A model generated the notes under the pieces. That model was not told the DNA's origin. It saw only the letters and a program-made list of their open reading frames with translations, and did not search any database. Both the position numbers and the translations under genes were made by a program. Below are positions 57,033-64,000 of a DNA stretch of 64,000 nt, piece after piece; the first letter of the stretch is position 1; every line of letters starts with the position of its first letter. Origin of the DNA: Loripinus fragilis (lineage: Eukaryota; Mollusca; Bivalvia; Lucinida; Lucinidae); assembly GCA_964019695.1 (NCBI GenBank), contig OZ026518.1:106178305-106242304 (forward strand), given 5' to 3'.

Positions 57033-57724
57033 CACCTCACAACGAGAAACAACAAAGCGGCTTATAATGACAATAATATAAAAGTTATAAAAGTTTGGAG
57101 TCACAGTATTTACGCAATTCTAGTTTTATGTATTATTGTTTTGGTGCATTTTATTTTGTCAGTTATCTATATTATCTTTATTTTTTATCGCTGTTTTTGC
57201 TTGGTTTATTCTTAATTACACAACTTAAATAAATTAAGCAATACTCATTTGCTAACCAGCGGTATGTTCTTATGGGCCCTGTGATGGCTGAATGGTGTAC
57301 AATGATTATCACATTGTCTCAGCTGGGAAGCATATTTCCAATACTAACCTGTCTGATTTGAGTATCTGGGGTACATGTGAAATATTTGTTTACCGAATGC
57401 GACACCAAATCATATGACCCACATGATTGGTTGATTCAAACTTGTTATTAATCTGTGTCATCACGCGTCACTGAAACCAATTTTTTGACCCAAAACTGGA
57501 TTAGAGTAGAAAATCTTATCTACTGTAATACCAATCATTGTTATTGTTTAGCTACCAAAGGTACTTAATGTTCCCATAAACGGATTATTTATAGCCATTC
57601 AGTGCTTGCTACTTTTTTAACGTAGTGTTTTGGGTAATGCACACCCGACTTTTAAGTCATGATGTGCCCTAGCAGATAGGTTGATTCCTTAGTATCGCCC
57701 CTGTGCAGACAATGATGATTATCA

Positions 57725-57810
57725 ATCAATTTATTTCAATTTATTTCACTTAATCTATTCATATAATTTTATAAATATTTGGTACAAGTGAAAATGCAAA
57801 ATTGCTGCAC
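57725..57810 (-). mobile_element. Probable LINE 3' end fragment
   Basis: ATCAATCAATTTATTTCAAT then TTATTTCACTTAATCTATTC resembles 36795-36890. It is only a short terminal piece. Confidence 0.35.
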
Positions 57811-57949
57811 AGCACAATTAATGTAACCATATTATATGGGCGACGTGATTGGCTCCAAAGAATTTAACGTTGAAAGCGAAAGTCAGTGCACAAAGAACTG
57901 GCTAACAGCTCCTGGAAAGATTTGGTTATAGTTAACTGACTGTCTCAAC

Positions 57950-57995
57950 ATTACCAAAGCGGTTGACTGGGACGTAAAAGAACACAGCAAATAAA
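57950..57995 (+). mobile_element. SINE tail fragment
   Basis: GGTTGACTGGGACGTAAAAG followed by an A-rich AACACAGCAAATAAAA end, the tail of the SINE family at 29701. The head is missing. Confidence 0.5.
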
Positions 57996-58481
57996 ATGTC
58001 ACAACTATCAATTATCTGAAGCCTTATTACTCCGAATAAGTCATGAAAAACTTCTGTACACTACACAACTATAAATTATCTGTAGTCCTGATAATCTGAG
58101 TACACACGACCTATTTACGTATCTGCCGCAGCAAGCGTATTTTACACCAAAGGGGAATACCCTTTGCATTCTTAAGCTCATATAATGATCTATTTTTAAC
58201 TTTAACCTTACAATACGCATTCAAGAAATGCGAATTTCAAAATCTTTGAAATTTATATATTTTACAGACGACAAAGCCATTTTCGGTTTAGATTGGACAT
58301 CAAGTGAACGTCGATACGCTTTATCTTCATAGGAAAATGCAACCTACATGTATAATATCGCTAGACGCGCATTAAACTGTATTAACTTTATAAAAGACAA
58401 ATGAAAAAACTAAAACAACACAATTATACTCATCTGATAACAAAAAACGCTGGAAGACTTTTAATTTCTATCTTCTTCTCT

Positions 58482-58698
58482 CTGTTGAAACTGCAATATG
58501 CATAAATATACAGCGGTCACCTTCAGAAAGGAATTGCGCTTGTTATTTTCAAGGAAGGTCGACTAGCAAGCGAAACAACTCTTGATAGAATTAAGTTTTT
58601 TATAGCGTGAATATAACGAACACTGCACTCAAAGATCAAATGATAAGTCTTCCCTATAATAAACAAATTTAATTACTGATAGGAATTAAATTCTAATA
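58482..58698 (+). repeat. 217 bp duplication, copy 2
   Basis: Appears identical to 53230-53446. Flanks are different on both sides apart from a short shared TCTGTTGAAAC at the left join. Confidence 0.95.
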
Positions 58699-58901
58699 AT
58701 TTTCATACAATTAAAATAAAATTTGATGTAGCCTTTTTAATTTTTCCTGATATTGTCGTATTTTTTGTACCCTGAAGTTCAAAGGGCGGGGCATATGCTA
58801 ATTTTATCTCCGATCTGTTGTCGGTTGTTTTCGCCGAATATACGAACAAATTACGTTATTTGAAATGAAATGTATAATGTGAATAGCCGTTGGACAATAT
58901 C

Positions 58902-58975
58902 GTCCGCTGTAGTGTAGTGGTTTAGGCGCAAGACTCGTAGCATATTGCAGGTAAGTTCGAATCTCACGAGGCGCG
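58902..58975 (+). other. tRNA-like sequence, left arm of family A copy 2
   Basis: GTCCGCTGTAGTGTAGTGG (A box) and AAGTTCGAATCTCACG (B box), nearly as in copy 1. Confidence 0.6.
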
Positions 58976-59311
58976 TTTCATTTTATTTTTTTCCTGTAAG
59001 AAAAATTTGTATGCTCTAAAAAGCAAGAAAGCGTGAAAATGTTTTTTTTTTGTATGTTTTTTTTTTTTTTTTTGCGCGCGCGCGTGCAAATTATATAAAG
59101 TAAATGTAAATATACGCATGATATCACTGCAGTTGCTAGTAAATCAATAATGTCGGACAACCAATCTTGGCTCTTAGGCGAATCAGTCTCGATCACGTAT
59201 ACATGTATACATATGCACAATTGCACAAAATATACGTGTAAGCATTTTCACGTTTTAAAGGGGTTTCCATCATGTCAGTACATAGAAAAAAAATAAATGA
59301 AAAAAAAGTCC

Positions 59312-59379
59312 ATGCGAGATTCGAACTTGCCTTCTCTAGAACATGAGTCCTGGACTTAGACCACTACACCACAGCGGAC
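59312..59379 (-). other. tRNA-like sequence, right arm of family A copy 2
   Basis: In sense: GTCCGCTGTGGTGTAGTGG (A box) and AAGTTCGAATCTCGC (B box), convergent with 58902-58975. Confidence 0.6.
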
Positions 59380-59604
59380 GATATATTCATATTACTACCG
59401 TTATGATATATTGAATTTCAGAAAACCTAATTTATTCCCGTATATTTTTTGGATCACAAGTCCGAGATAAAATTTGCATGGGTCACTACCTTTGAACTTC
59501 AGGGTCAAAAAAATACGATAATACAACCCTTTGACATTTTTCACAAGCTTTCCACGATAGTCTATTTTTAGCAACTGTATCCAAGTAAACAACAGGTATT
59601 GACC

Positions 59605-60415
59605 ACACATACACTTTAAACTCGATTTTTTATGTTTTTCACATTGATTTTCGGCGATAACTTTTTAAATATTAATTTTAGCAAATTGTGTTCGCGATGA
59701 AAGTTGTAGAGAAAAATTAGCGCCGATTTCTCCAAGTGGCCCGAAGTTTGTGGCACAAACAGATTTTTGTGTACATATATGAAGCTTTTGAAATAAATTG
59801 AATTCAGCCAAAATTTCTAAGTCTTTTATTGACAGGTAAATTTCGTAGAGGCGTGACAGAAAGGGTTCGTCTCAAAAGAATATTCGCAGGGTGCGTATAT
59901 AAGTTATTCAACGGCTGTTATAATAGCATAATCCTGCCGTATGTAGACTCAGAATGTACCGTGCATATTCAAAATCTACTATGAGCATGATCATTTGTAG
60001 GAACAGAAGCTGTAATATCGCATTACGCACCATTTTTCTCTTATGCACGTGCTTATAAACGGACAGTTTCGAGATGACCCAACTAGCTTAACGCACGGGC
60101 GAATCAGGCGCGATTTCCAATATATTTGAACATGCCATCCATCGTCTTTCTTATTGAATCGGGGCGGTGCAATGTAACTTTTTGACTGACATATTTTACT
60201 TAGTTTATTTGCGCTTTGCTTAAAATGCTCAAAGAGTGCATCTATGCGCAGAGTTAATTGAAGCATCTATGGTTTAAGAACCGCTTGGAGAAGTTGGCGC
60301 TAATTTTTCTCTACAACTTTCATCGCGAACACAGTTTACTAAAATCAATAATAAAAAAGTTATCGCCGAAAATCAATGTGAAAAACATAAAAATTCGAGT
60401 TTAGTAATCGCGTGT
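59605..60415. mobile_element. TIR element with about 125 bp inverted ends
   Basis: AAACTCGATTTTTTATGTTT..CACATTGATTTTCGGCGATA and TCGCGATGAAAGTTGTAGAG on the left are matched inverted by CTCTACAACTTTCATCGCGA and TATCGCCGAAAATCAATGTG on the right. The interior holds a 91-codon - strand frame (59991-60266) without a recognisable domain. Confidence 0.8.
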
Positions 60416-60447
60416 CTGTAACTCAGCTTTTTTGAACATCAAAGACT

Positions 60448-60449
60448 AT

Positions 60450-60500
<51 letters not shown>

Positions 60501-60502
60501 TT
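60448..60502. repeat. (TTTA)n microsatellite
   Basis: About 13 TTTA units. Confidence 0.95.
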
Positions 60503-60699
60503 CTATAAAGTTGCGCTTGATCAGGGTATTCACTGTTTGCATCAAGAATATTCTATTGAATTTTAAATAAAAGATAAAAATACCACCCGACTTAATACAG
60601 AATGAACTTGCCCAAATGACAAGAGTGGGAAATTCTGTTGACCTAAATTGGTTAAGATTCTTCACTTGCTAGTGGCGATAAATTTGGTACAAACAGTGT

Positions 60700-60750
60700 T
60701 GATCCAGATCAGGCCCGAAAAGCGTCGAACTGATCTGGATTCAAACTATT
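60700..60750. repeat. Dispersed hairpin (CCAGATCAGG family)
   Basis: GATCCAGATCAGGCCCGAAA and TCGAACTGATCTGGATTC pair. The flanks match 44340-44460. Confidence 0.75.
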
Positions 60751-61039
60751 TGAGTGAGAAACGTTGACACTGTGTTGGTATTTCTGTAATTAAAGGATAA
60801 ACATTGAAATATTGTTTCATAGGCCCATTTAAGAAGGGACGGCAGGCAACTAGAGAGCTGGCAAAATTACTTAGCATGCAAAGAGTTAATTGACACAGTG
60901 TTCTAATTGAATGGCTTCAATTTATTGCCAATTATAAAATGTGAGAATTGACAGAGTCAATTCGGTGTAAAAACTGCGAAATGATTATCTAAAGAAGAGC
61001 CGACTTGTCAGTATCTACTACTCATTAGATCATTTAAAC

Positions 61040-61335
61040 TTTGTTCTTCGGCGTCTGATCAGGGATTCCACGGTTTCTTATAAAAGGTTCTATTAAAACC
61101 TGAATAAAGAATATAAATACCACCATACAACCCTTGGTTCAGAAATAGACTTGTCCAACTTATAAGAGTGGGAAATTGGACTCATTAGCGAATTTAACTG
61201 TTCTTCGGCGTCTGATCATGATCTCCACGGTTTCTTATAAAAGGTTCTATTAATAACTAGATAAAAAATATAAGTACCACCATACAACCCTTGGTTCAGA
61301 AATGGACTGGTCCAACTTATAAGAGTGGAAAATCG
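61040..61335. repeat. Two tandem units of a dispersed repeat, about 170 bp each
   Basis: TTCTTCGGCGTCTGATCA, CCACGGTTTCTTATAAAAGG, AAATAGACTTGTCCAACTTA and AGAGTGGGAAAT occur twice in order. Confidence 0.8.
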
Positions 61336-61534
61336 GGTAATATTTATATTTCTTAAATCATAAATTATGAAAATACGGCATTAATTTTGTAATATAAATA
61401 ATTATAATTCGACTGGCACCATTATTTACAAGTATGTTATATCACAATCAGAATTTGATTTAAGAAACGCCACAGAACTCAGTCACCTCATTCGGGTCTT
61501 CACTGATTGCATTGGATAAAAGTAAGTAATGGTG

Positions 61535-61900
61535 CAAAGATCAGGAATCGATACAATCAAGTACCACACCTGACCCAGGATACCAATGGGAAAGTGACAA
61601 ACTCACAGAAGACACCACAAACGAGAGCCAAGAGGTCAGCCCTTTCCCAGCAGGTGACCACAAAGCACATATAAACAGACGCGCACAAAACAAAGCAAAC
61701 ACAAGACAGACCAAAAACATAAAAGATCCACAAAAGAAGTACCGCCTTGGAACGGTCAGTAAAATATTTTACTGGAGGGCTTAAACCGGTTTAACGGCGC
61801 CAACCTCACCCTTAATTCAGATGTGGATCAAGACACATAGATATTTGGTTTGCATGAAAGACCCCTAACTTATCAATGCATCATCTCCTAAAACATATAA
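61535..61900 (-). mobile_element. Short copy of the 32112-33470 element, inverted
   Basis: Matches 35222-35600 almost throughout (AAAGATCAGGAATCGATACA to CATGAAAGACCCCTAACTTA). It also lacks the core minisatellite. Confidence 0.8.
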
Positions 61901-64000
61901 ATCAAGATATAACAAGGAGATAAAGCAAGGATAAGGACTCAACAGTAAATTAAACTGAATACCGTATTAAGCCGTATTTACCAATAAACCAACACGCCAT
62001 ATTGTACCCCATGCTGTGTGGTTGCGTGAGGTGATTTGTGTCATCTGGTGATTTTTCCCCCAACCAAAATGGACCCAGATCAGGCACGACAACGGGATTT
62101 TTATTGGATTCAAACAGATGGTTATTTCGTATATCTGAAATTTGCTTTTGAAAAAGGTAAAATTTAAAAAAAAAAAGATTGCAAGAAAAAAAAGACGCTT
62201 ATAAAATAATGTCAATGCTGCGTGTGCTAATGCTCTCATATGCTCTCATATGGTATTAACATATTTTCGCATTAGTGATTAATTGATTTGGATCTACATG
62301 GTTTTCTGGCTTCTCCAACATCAGCTTTTATCAGGGGCTTTTGCGCATGTGCGATATACAAATGTTTTCTATGTATACCTGTAGACGGATCTTAAACATG
62401 TGCGTTAATGAGTGGCATTTGCGCATGTGCGATCAGTACCAGATTATAGATCAATTGAATTGTCCGTAATGTTTGAACGGTTAGGTCAGGACGGCCCTTT
62501 TTATATATTGAGGGATTTCACAAAAATATTTCATTTCTTTCTCTGGAGATCGAATCTGTCCTAGAATACAGTGTAGACCCCGATGAAAAGTCGTTTGTGC
62601 AGTATTTCCTCTAGGTCTTCACTGTTTGTCATAGTCCCCGTTTACTTCAAATTGATCTAAACAAAATCTTAACAATTTTGTTTCGCAACAATATGTGAGT
62701 CTAAAACGACTTTATCATTTGACACACCAGCGCTTGAAAAAAGCTGCCACAACGATCATTCTTCGTCCGTTTGGACGCACTGTAACCCTTTCTACATTTG
62801 ATCAGTGTCTCCACTGTGATATGGACAGTTTTAAACTGTTTTGATTACCACTCCCATTTGTGGACAGTGGAAATGATCAGTTTTCGTGACTGTACACGTC
62901 GCGAGAAAACCTGACTTTGTTACCTCCGAACAGCAAAGGTGCAGGATAGAATACGCATCTGCGCAGTCTGATCATCGCCTTTATTTTCGCTATCTCTTAA
63001 CTTGCGAAACAGCACGTCCAAAGAATGCGGCGTTTAGGTAGGGTCTTCACTGTTCGTGCACACAATTGAATAAATTTAATATCCCGAGCGATGATCAGAC
63101 TGCAAAAGTTGTGTAGACTCATCTACGCGTCAGCATGCAAGAAAGCGATTTTCTTGCGACGGTAATCAAATTCATTATGAAGTGTCGGGCCTGATCTAGG
63201 TCCACGCTGTTTTAGACGGATGGCTGAGAATGGGTTTGCTCCCCCCCTAGGGAATTTCGCAGACATATCCTATCTTGTAGAGAATTAAAAGCCGAGTCTT
63301 TTAAGAGATGTTTGCACTCTGTGCTCCGGGGCGTTAGTCTGTAAGAGCCTGTAACATACGTTACTTTATCGAATTAAGAAAAAGTAAATTGAAAGTTTGG
63401 GCTAAAAATTGAAGACATTAAAATATTTATTTTTAAAAATCATTTATATAGTCTGTATACTGGATATCTTAACTACATATGACAGCCATTTGGACAAAAT
63501 TGCAGCTTCCTAAGGTGTCATATACGTTGCATAAATCAGATAACCCATTAAAATTTGCAAGTGTGGCTAACATCATTTACATTCACAATCTCTCTGTGTG
63601 TTTTGCAAGATGTTATTAACCATGGCTGACTAGCTTATGCAATTGGCTAACAGAAAAATTAAAGTTTGTTTCCCTGGCTTAAATATTTTTTCTGGAATAA
63701 GCAATTAAACAACCCTACCCCTACCCAGTTTTAAGGTGAAAAGTTTGGTATTAAAACTAAAGTAAAAATAGATAAAAAATATTTGCAGTTGATGAATATG
63801 TTTCATTGTTTGGGATTCATTTGCTTATATGAAAAGACTCATAAATCTGCAAGTTTGTTGCAAAAATTTGAATATCAGAGGCTGTAACATATGTTACCTG
63901 ATGTAATAAATGGGCAAGCTCATTGTCTTTACGTAAAATATGCCTAAAAATGTTTTAATCACCTCGAGGGAATTTTGCAGACATATTCCTTCTAAAAGTA
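61901..64000. other. No gene recognised; scattered dispersed repeat units
   Basis: Worn units of the CTGATCAGGGTCTTCACTGTT repeat occur near 62330, 62600, 62800, 62940 and 63040. TTGCGCATGTGCGAT occurs twice (62340, 62408). GGGAATTTCGCAGACATATC at 63251 is repeated as GGGAATTTTGCAGACATATT at 63968. No protein-coding exon is recognised. Confidence 0.4.

Larger units (their letters stand above)
58751..59523. mobile_element. tRNA-armed terminal-inverted-repeat element, family A copy 2
   Basis: Ends TATTGTCGTATTTTTTGTAC and the inverse ..AAAAATACGATAATA. The same inner order as 7020-7809 is kept: CCCTGAAGTTCAAA, a tRNA-like on each arm, GCGCGC-rich and ACATGTATACATAT segments in the middle. Divergence from copy 1 is modest and spread evenly, so the two moved as a unit. 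No target duplication is clear. Confidence 0.75.

Noticed and set aside
7171..59379. tRNA-like sequences as functional tRNA genes
   Set aside because: A and B boxes are good but acceptor stems do not pair and anticodon arms are poor; they are repeated inside mobile elements.
59991..60266. 91-codon frame inside the TIR element as a transposase
   Set aside because: No catalytic motif or DNA-binding domain is visible, and it is far too short.

Overview
The window is eukaryotic, AT-rich and dominated by repeats. The mix of repeats suggests a bivalve mollusc, perhaps a heterodont clam: tRNA-headed SINEs ending in a GGGACGTAAAGAA tail, many fold-back MITEs, dispersed hairpins built on GATCCAGATCAGGCCCGAC, and units reading CTGATCAGGGTCTTCACTGTT. 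That assignment is inference from family resemblance and no species is claimed.

Two genes are clear. Both are type II membrane alpha-1,3-fucosyltransferases of family GT10, near-identical paralogues on the + strand at about 1.6-3.0 kb and 30.0-31.3 kb. The large coding exon of each starts at the same splice acceptor (exon starts at 1743 and 30030). Copy 1 has a plausible short first coding exon just upstream (1590-1674). In copy 2 the homology stops inside that intron, so the second gene lacks this exon. The duplication continues into the 3' flanks, where copy 2 has been broken up by later insertions. A third, weaker candidate is a two-exon small gene of unknown function on the - strand at 56248-57032.

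Layout: 0-3 kb, old SINE and fucosyltransferase 1. 3-13 kb, SINEs, tandem motifs, an AT-rich palindromic array, the first tRNA-armed inverted-repeat element, MITEs, and a 1 kb element carrying RFX/X-box-like palindromes. 13-20 kb, strongly nested transposons: a hAT-like MITE holding a SINE, a second tRNA-armed element, and a TA-flanked element. 20.2-24.4 kb, a CR1-like LINE on the - strand split by a 3.2 kb LINE on the + strand, with an 8 bp target duplication. 24-29.9 kb, palindromes and a hairpin-ended element. 30-36 kb, fucosyltransferase 2 and its transposon-filled flank. 37.3-40.7 kb, a satellite of about 57 bp units arranged as a 2.2 kb giant palindrome. 41-52 kb, dispersed repeats, a SINE, a third tRNA-armed element and a LINE tail. 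52-54 kb, a patchwork of near-perfect duplications. 54-64 kb, the candidate small gene, a second copy of the first tRNA-armed family, and further MITEs.

The most unusual observation is a class of 0.8-1.2 kb terminal-inverted-repeat elements (7020-7809, 16873-18049, 44715-45787, 58751-59523). Each arm carries a tRNA-like sequence with recognisable Pol III A and B boxes, and the two point inward at each other. At least three sequence-unrelated families share this layout. Outside the fucosyltransferases and the candidate gene I see no convincing host protein-coding sequence.
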